From Aquilaria yunnanensis (lineage: Eukaryota > Streptophyta > Magnoliopsida > Malvales > Thymelaeaceae): 64,000 bases of DNA. Where the stretch lies: positions 28,866,001 to 28,930,000 of the forward strand of contig CM077597.1 of NCBI GenBank assembly GCA_039654915.1, in the 5' to 3' direction. The notes under the pieces are model-generated. The model searched no databases and was not told the origin of the DNA. It was given only the letters and a program-made list of their open reading frames with translations. Shown here piece after piece: positions 1-11,309 of the stretch (its first letter is position 1; each line of letters begins with the position of its first letter). The translations under genes were made by a program, and so were the position numbers.

Positions 1-248
1 ATTAGGTTACTTGAGCAATAAGAAAGAGCACGAATTTAAATTGAATTGATTAATTTCCCTTGGATTGTTATACATTTAACTTTGGTTATTACAATTGATC
101 ACCTTAATGCCTAGATTGAAATAAATATTGATATATAGGGAATTTGGGATTAAATTGCTTTTAAAGCTCTAATTCTCGGGCCTATTAATTGCTATTATTT
201 GATTTGAGAATTATTGTTGCACTAGGGAACATTTTCTACCTTTTTAAG

Positions 249-1440
249 ATGAGAAAGGGCCAAGAAAAGGTCCTGATCCACACCAAAAAAATCAGTGAAG
301 CAACTTAACAAGTCTAATCCACTACTAGATTTTAGGGAAGATTATCAATAGGAAAGATTTGATAAACAAGTAGCGAAGCCTCTCACAGCTAGTAGACTTA
401 TAAACTCAGATACTCTATCCCAGTTAGGATTAGCTTAGGATGTTCAAGCTCTGGTAGGCTTTGGTTGGTGGTTATCCATGTTTAACAGTCAAGAGCCCAT
501 CTACAGTGAGTTGATGTTTCAGTTTTTGAGCACCCTAGAGTTCGAAACGAAGAACATTAGGTGGACCAAGAATGATGAAGTTAAGTTTCATTAAGGAGAG
601 GAGAGCTACATGATGAACATCTTAGTTCTAGAGGCATTGTGGCTTTTAAACGTAGGATCATATTGAGTCTGATGCACACAGAGGATAGCTGTATGATTTT
701 GGGACCACTACCCCTACACCTCGGGAGTTTTAGCATGAGGTTGCTAATGATGAAGGGGCCTAGTAGCCTAAGGTGTTGAAGGCGTCCATGTTACGATCTT
801 TGGTCATCCCTAACAATATGGAGGCCAAGGAGTAAGCTACTACTGAGACTCAGGATGCTTCCACTTCTACTAGTGCCGAAGCACCTACTTTGCTAGCAAT
901 CTTGCAGAGGCAGGCACTTATCTTAGAGAGACTTGATTTCATGGCCATTTGCCTCCTTAGCATCAAGACCTACCTTTCTACTATGAAGGTGTGGTGTTTC
1001 TCTATAGAAAGGTCGTCCACTTCTACTTTCCGCATTTCAGAGCCACTGAAACTTCTAGTTATGTTCCTCCTTCATCTTGCTAATAGGACAATGAGACCCA
1101 GCGAGCAGCAGATGAGGCAAATGAGGCCACTACCATCATAGCATTGACTGTGGATGCAATTCGCTAGCAAGAGGATGTCGTGGTCTAGGGAGTCGTTAAG
1201 GGAGGGATGGCCAAGAGAGTAAAGGTTGATGGCACAATTATGGAGAAAGTCAAAGAGACAGTTGAGAATGTTACTGTTGTTGAAGAGGTGGAAGAGCATA
1301 TTGTAGATCCTATGATCTGGGAGTCGAGTACTGAGGTTGGGACTACGGAGGGCTCTACTGAGCTTAAATAGGTGATTACCACTCTAGAGCCTGTAACTAA
1401 GCCTCTAGTTTCTGGATCATCTCCACTTGGGGATGCGTGA
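249..1440 (+). pseudogene. Degenerate Athila ORF-1-like protein (left copy)
   Basis: Reading from the ATG at 249 and shifting frame where needed gives a broken protein resembling the Athila ORF-1 family of plant Gypsy elements. The best-preserved part is the frame at about 340-660, with short segments such as QALVGFGWWL and EPIYSELMFQFLSTLEF. These fit the family pattern of a leucine-rich stretch, a GW motif and a T-L-E-F-like motif. Several stops (near 349, 439 and 591) and at least one shift near 665 break it. A C-terminal piece with ILQRQALILERLD is visible at about 895-940. The region ends at a TGA at 1,438-1,440. The family role is unknown, and this copy cannot make the protein. Assignment rests on pattern recognition, not a search. 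Confidence 0.6.
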
Positions 1441-2765
1441 TGATTTCATGGTAATTACCATTTCTCATTTATCTTTATATTTATGTTTTATGGATCTTAT
1501 TATTTGCTTTATCTTTATTTAGTTTCTATTAGACATAATTATTGAAGCGTCGATTACTCCTACTATTAGCTTCCTTTATATTTCTGCTTAGTTATTATAT
1601 TTGTTGTTTCAATTGTTATTTTGTTAATGATCATCTTTTTAGTTTCAACAAGGCCTTTTTATTGAATCTGAAGCTTGGTTGAACTTTTTATGGTTCTCTT
1701 GGAATTCTGACTTGCACATCAAGCAACCAAAATTTTCAGGGCAATATCAGTTTCTAGTTACCCTCTCATTTCACTTTGTTTTTCAAGTTTACACATTAAG
1801 GGCAATGTACATTTTAAGCGTGGGGGAATGGGTAGATTAAGCCCTAAGCTTTCTTTTGTTTTGAGTGAATTTTTGAATTTTAAAAATTTTAAAATTTTTT
1901 TAGTTTTTTTAGCTAAATTGGTTTTTAATCATACTATTGAGCTTGCTTTTATTAATAGAGAGTGATTGTTAATTTAATGACTTAAGTTCTTAACTTGAAA
2001 ACCAAGTAAGTGATTCTTGAAGATGGTCATTTGAAGCTATTTTGGCATCACATTTTGGTGTTTAGCACACTATTCAAAACATGTTAACTTATTAGTTTAT
2101 TTGTTTGGATTGGTGGTAAGAATCGTTTGATGAATATGTTGTCGATTCTTGATGAAGGAATATGAATTGATATGCAAAAATTGCTACTTCACTATTTTTT
2201 AGTGTTGAAGTAGGTTGGGGTTTTCTCCTAAGGCAAGAGTTGATCACAACTCAAAAATATTATAGAAGCATGAGTATGATCAAATATTACTTTGGATTGT
2301 GCTGTGAAATAGCTTGGGTATTGACAATAGCTCCTGTAGGGTACACTTGTTGCAAAACTTTTCATCACATCAAGATGAATGTTTGGAAAAAAAAAAGAGA
2401 AAAGAAGTGAAATGCACTTTTAATGGCTCATTTCCTTAGTTTAATGGTATGAATGGTTTTGCATAGTAAGCTTTGACTTATTGTGGTTTGTGTTTTTTAC
2501 TTTGCATGAAGATTTGATGTTTCCTTGGGTTTCAAAAGATATGAGTTGCTAGATTTTGAAGAAATTGTTTCCATTGAATTTTCTTTGTTTCGAAAAGTGT
2601 TCGAATGAAACTATTGCATGATTGGTAGTCTTGTTAATTTCTCAAGAGCTTTAAAGTCTCAATCATCTCTAACACTTCTTCTGCTCTGATTCTGTTCTTT
2701 TTTTTTCTGATTTTCTTTTGAGGTTTGCTTGAAGGCAAGCAAAAGTTCGAGTGTAGGGAAAAATA
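1441..2765 (+). other. Athila-like element 3' untranslated region with polypurine tract (left copy)
   Basis: Noncoding, T-rich internal sequence between the ORF-1-like frame and the 3' LTR. A purine run GTGTAGGGAAAAA (2,751-2,763) directly precedes the LTR start TGATATG and is the likely plus-strand primer. A second G-rich run (GTGGGGGAATGGG, about 1,820-1,832) resembles an internal polypurine tract. No coding potential is apparent. Confidence 0.6.
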
Positions 2766-4184
2766 TGATATGCTCATATTTATACAGGTTTTCTATGTCC
2801 TTTTCCTTGATAATTGTTTGTCTTTTGATGTATTTTTGTTGGAATTTGGTCCTTACTTGGTTCATATTTTGTTCTCAAGTCACATTTTAGCTTTATTTAG
2901 GTTCGGAATGATTTCATACAAGTTTTGGAGCTGAATTACAAGTTTTGAAAAATTTTGGAGCAAACATAGTTTCAGACACGCCCATGTTAGTGTCCACTTA
3001 CTGTATGCCTATATCCACCTACTTGCTCCTGATTATAACCGTGTCATTAAATGTTCATAATCTTTACATTCTAGGGGAGGAACATGGCTTTGAACATGGC
3101 CATGCCACAAACCGTGTTTGACTGCTATCGAAGTTTTATCAAGTTAATTTGCCAAGACAGAAAAAGAGAGAATAGGATAAGATGAAAATACACAGAGAAG
3201 GAGTTGAGTTTTCATAGAAGAAAACTGTTGGAGGTAGTTTCGATAATTAACATCGATTAAGGTGCATCAGATCAATGATTCCTTCGAAGAGAAGCAATTC
3301 AGGAAAGAATATTTTGTTTCCTAGTTTTTTTTATTGTTTCTATTGTGTTTATTTTTTGGAATGATGAACTAAATTCTCTACTCATGCTTAGAGTAGATGA
3401 AACCTAGGATGATGTTGTGGTTATGATTACTTTTGGTTTAATATAATTATGGTTTTCTTGTGATCTATCCAATGCGCTTTGTTGCATTGATTAATAGTTA
3501 GCTAGCATATTAATTCAAAGTGGGATGATAAACATATGCAAGTAGTATCCGACATGTTTTCTATGGAGTAACATTGGGTGGAAAGGATATTTTCATAGCC
3601 AAGAAAAGTAGGTACGGCATAATAGCAGTAGACTAGGTTCAAACCTAGTAGTTGGGTCATAGGACTAGTAACGCATTCTTAGGAAGGACGGTAAGACTAG
3701 CCACCCTAGCGGTGACTTAAGAATAGTGTTTAGTAAATGGGAATAAAAGAGAGCTTATATAATTTAGATAGTACTCCACAATCCAAGCGAGTCATTTGCT
3801 TGTTAAACCAAAGTAGAAATAATGAAACAATTATTTAGGGGGATTCAAGTCTAAGTATGACTTATTTTATTGTTGATTGTCTAACTGTTTTCCGTTGTCA
3901 ATGGTTTGTTATTTATTTGCTTCACTACATTACTTAGTTTAGTCCAATTCATAGCAAGTTAGCTAAACAAAACTTTGTAATTGTCAGTTAGATATTGGAG
4001 AGAAATATTGAGTACAGTACACAATACTGTTCCCTGGGAAAAATGATCTTCATACTTACCACTGTTATACTTTAATGATAGGTGTGTTTGCCTATGAGTT
4101 CGCATATTCATAAGTTTAGAGAAATTTGACACATCCATATTATCCGTTAGTGCAGGGAAAAATTGTGAACTCAAATACACACCA
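2766..4184 (+). repeat. 3' LTR of Athila-like element (left copy)
   Basis: The LTR starts TGATATGCTC and ends ACACACCA, so it has TG...CA ends and is 1,419 bases long. It aligns along its length with the 5' LTR at 44,890-46,294 but is clearly diverged: hand alignment of the first 100 bases gives about 15 differences and one gap. It is nearly identical to the duplicate at 52,112-53,528. A decayed CACGCCCATGT-type motif near 2,980 also recurs in the internal region (48.1-48.8 kb). Confidence 0.85.
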
Positions 4185-6550
4185 CTATAGCTATGGCATT
4201 GTGCTTGTAAATATCAAATATTCTATGGTAAGAGACTTTAAGTTCAAGTAAGATTAAATTAATGCATTATAAGTTGTATAAATTCCCTTAATTAAGGGAG
4301 GAAGTGGAGGCAAGAAAAGGGGCTTATGGCCCAAGTAAGAAAAAAGGGCCTTAAGTAAGTGTTTGGGTACTAAGTGTCTAAGGGAGGTTTTTTTACCTCA
4401 AGAGTAACCTAGTTATGTCATCGTGCTTAGAAAGATGAGCCACTAAGATCAAGCTACACTATTGTACAATATTGTAAGAGAAAAGTAAAAAAAAAAGGGG
4501 CAAGCAAAGCTTCCTAAGGTAAGAACAAAGTTCTTGCAATAAAATAGGACCAGGCTAAGGTGAGGTTCACATAATAGAACCTTTTCTTCTAATAGTCATT
4601 AGTTAAGACCTCGAAACATAAAAGCTCGCATTAAGTTGTACACACTTGTGTTATATTTTGGGTCTTGATATTTTTCTTGCAAGTTAAGAAGTTAGTAAGA
4701 AATCTCTTACCGAGAATCACTGTATTCTCACACTTTTATGTTCATATTGTGTAGTTGTGTTTATTGTTGGACTTACTACCAAGTGAAAAGTTGTTATGTT
4801 ATGATTATATTGTAGTTATAAGTTTATAAAATCTAGACTGATTCTAAATTTTTTAGTTAGTTATCGATATGTGCTAAGTCGTTTTCTGGTCTTATAGTAA
4901 ATAGGCTAAGAGTGGCATGTGGAAATTAAAGTGGTCCTCCACTTTGGGTGCAAGTGAGCTTAAAAAGGAGATAAGTATAGTGATCTCAAATGTCTTAAAA
5001 GTTAGGTACGTAAATGTGCTAAGTTAATTCTCCCCATAAAGACTAATGTTTAAGGACTTATAAATGTTTATTATAACTAATTGTTTGGTTTTGGGTGTAC
5101 ATTAATAGTTAACTGATGTAATTATCAAATATTTCAAATTAGGGTTTCAGAAAATATTATATTTAGTGAAAAGGAAGCAGGGATTAAATTATAAAATTTT
5201 GAAAATAGAGTGGTAAAATTATTTGTTAGGCCAAACCATGAGGGATTTTATAATTTTTACCATAAAATTGCTCATATAATAAAATTATGAGTTGTGACTA
5301 TGGTTGTTAGTGAAAAACTCCTAATCGTTTTTCCCTAATAGTAACAGCTAAACAACATGAAGCGTGGTTAGGGCTTGGCGGTAGGTGGCTTATCTGGCAA
5401 GAGTTAGTCTGAAGACCATATAATTCGTCCCACCTTTTTTTTTTGGCTCTAAGCCACAATATGAAATTTCCCGTTGTAATAGGGCCCATGGATTGATCAA
5501 TATATCAAATTTTGGGTAAATTTATTTTGGATTAATATTAATATATATTAGTTCATTGTTATATAAAGTGATTATTTGTAAAAATTAGTAACTTATTGAA
5601 ATCTTATATTTTAAGGAATTTAAAAAGTACTTTATGTATATTTTTCTGAAGAAAAAGTTATTAATGTTTTAGTAATTTTCTTCTTTCATGAAGCCATGTA
5701 CTTTGTTGTTGTTGTTTAATGTTGTATTAGCGCATTTATGCCGTTTAACAAAACGTAGAGAATGTAGTGCTCGCCCAGTTGGACTTTCCCAGCGCATGTG
5801 AAGAATTTTCCACAAGTAATTTATAATACGAAAAATTTAGATTGACGTTGATACATCAAGTTATTGATGATGTACTGGACGTTTATAAAGAAATTATCAA
5901 CTTGTTAAGAAATCATCAATTACAGGTATCTTCAGCATTTCTGACCGGCCAAGTCAGATGAACAAAAAGATTAAAAAAATAAGACAAACTTCAATTTATT
6001 CACAATTTCAAAGAATTAACCTTTTTTATAATCAGTTGTGATAAACTAAAATTTAGTGGAGAAATCCTAAGTTTCTTTGGCTCAATAACTTGTTAATCAT
6101 TAGGTTCTAGAGAGGCCGCTCATTAAGTTGTGATAATCCAAGGTTTCCGAGCCATATGACTTTCTCTCCGAAATATCACCATCTCAGCACCTCTATGGCC
6201 TGTCTCGCCGATATCGCACCGCGCCAGCCTGTCTCTCGTGCTTACTATACTTTGCTAACACTATTCTTTCACGCTACCGGCCTCTATGATTTCATTGCTT
6301 TTGTTTACCGAAACAAAGAATAAGATAATTTAGGATACTGTACTTTTATAAATTTATTTAATTAGAATAACATTTCGAAGATTTGTTTGAACATTTGGGC
6401 CGGGTGGTAGATAAAATTTTGTTAATAATTAATAGTAACAGCTATGTAGAGACAAAACATGATTGGCTCTTTCCGCGAGTCATGTCTCCCTTGTTTATCT
6501 TATATAATTAAGCTGAGTGATGTCTTTTTTTAATGAGAAAACTCTCATCT
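4185..6550. other. AT-rich spacer without a recognisable gene (left copy)
   Basis: No convincing reading frame, RNA gene or named repeat was found. The only ORFs are short and unlike known proteins. A small palindrome (CCCTTAATTAAGGG) lies near 4,287. From about 6,105 to 6,290 the sequence becomes richer in G and C just upstream of the Asn-rich ORF and may be part of its promoter region. The whole stretch recurs at 53,529-55,890. Confidence 0.5.
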
Positions 6551-6557
6551 CATCAAT

Positions 6558-6564
6558 TATAAAT
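6558..6564 (+). promoter_or_regulatory. TATA box of Asn-rich ORF (left copy)
   Basis: TATAAAT sits 111 bases upstream of the ATG at 6,669. Transcription starting 25-35 bases downstream (about 6,585-6,595) would skip the ATG at 6,579, which opens only a 21-codon frame, and would make 6,669 the first ATG of the message. The same box is at 55,900-55,906 in the right copy. Confidence 0.5.
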
Positions 6565-6668
6565 CCCCTCTAACCTCCATGGCATCGTCGTCCCACGGCA
6601 TTGGCATAGCCTTTATCGGTTCTTTTTGTTTCTCTCTTAACTAGTTATACCTTCTGTAACAAAGGAAA

Positions 6669-6923
6669 ATGAATAACAACAACAACAACAATGGTCCCTG
6701 GGGCTGCGGCGGCAATAACAATAACAACAACAATAACAATGGCGGCTGGGGTGCCAACAACAACAACAACAACAATGGTCCTTGGGGCTGTGGTGGCAAC
6801 AACAACAACAACAACAACAATCGTGGTTGGGGAAATAACAATAATAACAATAACAACAATGGTGGAGGTTGGAACAACAACAACAACAACAACAACAACT
6901 TCTTTTGTGGGCGGCGTAACTAA
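6669..6923 (+). CDS. Asn/Gly/Trp-rich low-complexity small protein (left copy)
   Basis: Eighty-four residues made almost entirely of Asn runs of seven to nine residues, separated by short Gly/Trp blocks: GPWGCGG (twice), GGWGA, RGWG and GGGW, ending FFCGRRN. I do not recognise it. There is no signal peptide, membrane segment or known domain; the Asn runs are prion-like in composition. The ATG has A at -3 (GGAAAATGA). It is the first ATG after the start expected from TATAAAT at 6,558, and an AATAAA lies 72 bases past the stop. The Asn codons mix AAC and AAT, which argues against a fresh pure microsatellite. The right copy encodes 82 residues because two codons are missing, with the frame kept. 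It may be a genuine small gene or an expanded AAC repeat that happens to be open; expression data would decide. Confidence 0.5.
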   Translation: MNNNNNNNGPWGCGGNNNNNNNNNGGWGANNNNNNNGPWGCGGNNNNNNNNRGWGNNNNNNNNNGGGWNNNNNNNNNFFCGRRN

Positions 6924-6994
6924 TATCAATGCAGCCACGTCAATGTTTCATCTTCCCTATCTTATCTCAGTTTGAATTTATGTCTTGGTGTGAC

Positions 6995-7000
6995 AATAAA
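6995..7000 (+). terminator. Poly(A) signal AATAAA after Asn-rich ORF (left copy)
   Basis: A canonical AATAAA lies 72 bases after the stop codon of the Asn-rich ORF, a suitable distance for a plant near-upstream element. It is retained in the right copy at 56,331-56,336. Confidence 0.4.
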
Positions 7001-9249
7001 TTGGATGGAGTCATATGTGGCTACTGGTAGCTTTGCTTTCGTTGGGTTATAGGATATTTTCTGTTCCCCATGCAAGCATACCTTACCTTTTGCCAGCCAT
7101 TGATGATGCTCATCTGTTGATGTTGCATTTCTTATTTTTTTCATTCGCATTTTTCTTTATTGAGCTTGTCTCTGTTGTGTGATGCAAATGGCTTTGTAAT
7201 ACTTAAATGACAAAGAAATTGTTATATTAATTATAAAGCCTTTGCTTTGAAGAAGATGCATCTATTATGTTTGTTGATTTCAACAAATAATATGTGATTG
7301 CCATAATCATCTTATTTATGCTTTTAGAATAAAATTGTAGTACAAGAAAATTCAATTATTGTTAAAACTAACTTTCAATACATCCTAAATGCCTACTATA
7401 AAGACTCAAGCTATGTGTCTTGACTATTGAGTTAATGACACAATGCTGCAAACAACCCCAACAATGACTATGCATTATAATAGCCCCCAAGGTATAGAAC
7501 CCCATAACTAGGGTTATATTGATAATTATTGTTCGTAAAATATTATTTACATGCTAAAATGTTGCTTCAGTATGATCTAGTAGCTTCAGAGTGGTAAAAT
7601 TGATCATTCAGGTAAGCCAGGTCAAGAGGGGCATTTGCACACTTACAAGGTAACTCATTTTAATGGCAAAAATGGGTAAGAGATTAAAAAAATATCACTT
7701 AAGGTGTCACAGTCTTTTCAGATTTCCTTTTCTGCTCTTTGGAATGAGAGAAATCATTTTTTATGGTTAGGAGTGGTTTAAGTACCGTCCTTGTAGAGCT
7801 TGTGAGCCAATGACACATTTCTAGAAGTGGAGAGCTGGATGTGTTATTAAAACTTTGAAGAAATCTGATGTGGACAAATGTTAGTCCCGATCTCCGATAG
7901 TTTCTAAGTTGTGAATAAGGAAAAGTTTGAATTATGGCCATGTATAGAATTATCATGAGTAATACATGTGGGTTGCATTTAAGTACTAGGATAACAAGAT
8001 AATTCCATTTCTTTGAGCTCCTCCAATATATAGATGATATATAGACACCTAGAGCTTGCCCTCTCACACCATGCTCTTTGGTCAAGCTTCAATAAAATTC
8101 ACACAATTGATTTTAAGCTTTAATCAACAAGGAAATTATGTGGAAATCAAATTGGGAGCAACATATACTACAAAGAAAGAGACATATAGTGACGGTCACC
8201 TTTAGTGATACACCACCAATTTGTCTTAAAAGATAAGGGAAAAATTCACCGAGGGTATCTTAGTTTTTTTTTTTTGTCTTATTTGGATACCTTACCATTA
8301 ATTTGTCCTAGCGAACTACGTTAATTCTTTATGTGTGTGATGTTCAAATACTTTCCGTTACTTCATCAATACGGATAAAATATGATGATGTGGCCATTGT
8401 AGGATGATTATGTAGCCCCAAAATGTCATAGTGGATAACATGTATCATAAAAAATGAATTAATGGTAAGTTTGAGCACATTAGTGGACAAGGATGGAAGT
8501 GGAATGTTTTTTAGCGGGAAAGAGGCGATAAAAATTGTTGGTAAAAGGTGGAGGTTTTTAGGAGAAATCTATGGAAGAAGAAGGCAAATAGAAGGTAGGA
8601 AGGGGAAAACAGAGACGATCGAAGAAGGTTGCATGAAGCATGGCAAGTTCTAGGTGTTCTACTTCAAGTGCGGAAGAAGGGAGAGGTAGGGGTTGTATTG
8701 TAGATGTTCGATTCCCACTCAGCTGAAGATAGCTTGGATGGAGCAAAATGCGGACCGGAGATCCTATGGATGCAGGAATTATGGGGTGTGTGCCTAATGG
8801 GTGGTGTTGGTGTACTAACAGCTTAGAATCAAACCTTTTTTTCCTATTTTTATTGCAGACGTGAAAGTATTGTCGGTTCCTTTAGTGACGTGATAAGTCG
8901 ACACCAAAGAAATTCAAAGCCATGATAGTTGGACTTCTGAAAAGGATGGACAAGGGAGAGAAAAAGGTTAGGGGGCAACTGTCTAGGGGTAAGGTAGTAA
9001 AAAAGGAACTGAAGAGGGAGATTGAAAGAACAGAGGAAGTGGAAGCAGAGGTGAATTGTTACCAACTTCACAAAATAGGAAAATTAAAGCATATAAGTTT
9101 AAGTCCTCATTCCATAAGCATCAAACATAATTTTCTTTGGAACAACCAATGAGTTGCAAAATGGACAAAATTGAACATTCAACCTCAAATGTCACTTTAT
9201 TGCTTCATATATCATCCATACACCATCCATAGTGTATTCACATGAATAG
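7001..9249. other. Noncoding spacer (left copy)
   Basis: No supported gene. ORFs of 60-128 codons occur on both strands (for example minus 8,085-7,699 and plus 8,922-9,152), but none resembles a known protein and their codon content looks random. Around 8,230-8,460 the wording is like plant interspersed repeats I have seen near transposon ends, but no terminal inverted repeats could be defined. Confidence 0.45.
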
Positions 9250-10240
9250 ATGCATCATATATATGTCCTAGCTTAGTTGGGTATGTACACTAGCTTCTTG
9301 GAGAGCCTTACAATTACAATGCACTCCAGAAACTTCAAAAGACAGCTATTGCATAAGGCAGAAAGTATCAACACTAAAACTAGCAAATGTGCTCTAAAAA
9401 TCATGGAACACTTCAGTTTAATACTAAACATATTGAAGTTAATGTACCTAAAATTTCATAGGAAAATTCAAACTAGAACTATTAGTTTGAACGTTCTTTT
9501 TCAGGTGTTCCTAAAAATGGACAGAAAAGGGAGTAAGCTTTTTGTAAAGAACTTAGTAAGGGCCTTCAATATAAAGTCTTCCATAGCAACATACCACCTG
9601 AAATCCAAAGACATAAAGACATACAAAAAGAACACACACATACAAATATGGTAACTATATGAACCAACAAACACAGCAATAAACACATGTAATGCTGGCA
9701 GCAATAACACATCACGGTTAGCCCATAATCATTCAATAAAACAATAAGATATCACTTTAGCAACACTATGGTAGCCCTCCTCAAGCTTTTTCTTGGTCTT
9801 AGGAGTCTTTTAGGTCTTAGTTAGTACTAATTTGGGCTCTAGAAACCCTTCTTTCTTGCTGCAATCTTTAGCATGGTAACACTAAGGTCAAAACCTTGCC
9901 ATGCTTTTTTCCCCGTAACCCATACTTGGTTCCTTGAGCTTTTTGCTCTCTTCAAAGCATGGTCTTAGCTTCATGGATGTTTGGAAATACAATAAACAAT
10001 TGAGGAAACTTTAGAAAACCCTTACCTTTTCCTAGAAATCCAATAAGCCTTAGATAATCTCAAAAATTAGGGTTTATGGTCTTCCTTAATGCTTCTGTTG
10101 GTTTCTCTTGCTTTCTCTTGATTGTTTGCGGTAAGGTGGCTATGGTGGATGGTGGAGGAGCTTAAGGAAGAACCCTAGCTGCTGGGGGTTGAAAGATGGA
10201 AGAAGAAATGAAGGAAATAATCAAAGAAATACAGTCCAGG
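9250..10240 (+). repeat. LTR-like fragment, inverted partner at 17.86-18.87 kb
   Basis: The reverse complement of about 17,860-18,870 aligns along this stretch. Shared landmarks include ATGCACTC-AGAAACTT, GCGTAAGGCAGAAAGTA-like and TTGGTTCCTTGAGCTTTTTGC (interrupted by differences elsewhere). Divergence is much larger than between the two segmental copies. The composition resembles a noncoding LTR of a plant Gypsy element, but ends were not defined, so the family is not named. A further copy lies in the right duplication at 58,579-59,565. Confidence 0.55.
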
Positions 10241-10461
10241 AAACTTTAGAAAACCCTTACCTTTTGTTGGAAATGCATTAAACCTTTGATAAACCTGAAA
10301 ATTAGGGTTTATGGTCTTCCTTGATGCTTCTATTGTTTTCTCTTTCTTTCTCTTGATTGTTTGCAGTAAGGTGGCTATGGTGGATTGTGGAGGAGCTTAA
10401 GGAAGAACCCTAGGTACTGGGGGTTGAAATATGGATGAAGAAATGAAAGAAATAATGATTT
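10003..10461 (+). repeat. Tandem duplication, two units of about 235 bases (left copy)
   Basis: Two adjacent units start AGGAAACTTTAGAAAACCC, at 10,003 and at 10,238. Both contain TTAGGGTTTATGGTCTTCCTT and a TAAGGTGGCTATGGTGGAT block, separated by diverged bases. The units differ at many sites, so the duplication is older than the segmental copy. In the right copy the units start at 59,332 and 59,565, and the first is two bases shorter. A single diverged unit lies inverted near 17,860-18,080. Confidence 0.8.
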
Positions 10462-11300
10462 TTCTTTAGTTTTTCCTTATTTATTCTATCTTTGACCTTG
10501 GTGGCATATATGCAAATTTTTGAAACCTTGGCCAACAGTTGGACAGATTATATCCAACTATTTTGGCTAGGAAAATGGTGTTTTTGACCACCCTTAATGT
10601 TTTCAAAGGTCATTATAACGTTTAGACAAAAAGGTGGACACTTGGATCCTTAGTTGGCATTATCCCATAACTGATCAACTTTGCCTTCTTAAGCACTTTG
10701 GTCCCCAACAATATCCTTAATTTGATCCATGTCCTTTCTTCATAATTCCATCCATGTCCTTTCCTCACAATTCCATCCATGTCCTTCCCATAGCCATCTT
10801 TAGAAATTTGTGCAATTGAGTACCCAACTTTTGTAACCTTACCATTTAGTCCATAGGTTTCATGAAAATTAGGCAATATGGCAATGCTTTCCTAAGGACC
10901 AAAATATCATTGTTTGTGCCACCTAAGCGAGTGTATATTGAATGCTTTACACTTCACAATTCATACACTATGGTGAAAATTAAAGCATATAAGTTTATGT
11001 CCTTATGATGTAATTTTTTCATTTTGTGAAGGTGGTAACATGAATAGGCCTAGTGAAAGTGAAGAGGAATTGAAGAGGATTGTTAGAGAATGGAGACAAA
11101 GAAGAAGAGATTAGAGGTTGTGATGATTGTTTCATGGGTTCTGTCTTTTTTGTACCTTTCAATGCGAGAAGTGGTGTGAAAGACTAAGTGTAAGTTATGG
11201 CAAAGCAGGTAGGCAGTGATATATAGGTAGAGACAGTGAGGGGATGTAATGGTGGAGCAGGGGTGTTATTTTGCATATGTGGAGGAAGTAATGATGTGGT
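10462..11300. other. Noncoding stretch downstream of Mutator-like pseudogene (left copy)
   Basis: No gene recognised. The minus-strand ORF at 10,876-10,622 contains a short internal repeat of a KDMDGI/GHGWNYEE-like unit, caused by three near-identical DNA units TTCCATCCATGTCCTT at about 10,725-10,790. It matches no known protein. The region probably belongs to the decayed transposon downstream of the transposase. Confidence 0.4.
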
Positions 11301-11309
11301 TGGTGTGTG

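Larger units (their letters stand above)
1..4184 (+). mobile_element. Athila-like Ty3/Gypsy element, 3' part (left copy)
   Basis: This is the right-hand part of the same element that is complete at 44,890-53,528. It enters the window inside the internal region. It contains the degenerate ORF-1-like frame (249-1,440), a 3' untranslated region with two purine-rich stretches (near 1,818-1,832 and 2,750-2,764), and a 3' LTR (2,766-4,184). The five bases after the LTR are CTATA, as in the right copy. The 5' LTR and gag of this copy would lie left of the window if the duplication extends that far. Confidence 0.8.

Noticed and set aside
6641..6975. Poly-Leu, poly-Val and poly-Thr ORFs on both strands over the Asn-rich ORF
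   Set aside because: They are other-frame readings of the AAC repeat. Only the Asn/Gly/Trp frame has a TATA box, first-ATG logic and structured blocks.
7699..8085. Minus-strand ORF of 128 codons (126 in the right copy)
   Set aside because: No recognisable domain. The frame is kept only because the copies differ by a single 6-base indel there and are too young to be informative.
8922..9152. Plus-strand ORF of 76 codons with Lys/Glu-rich sequence
   Set aside because: Short, with no promoter or homology recognised, and next to an LTR-like fragment; composition comes from purine-rich DNA.
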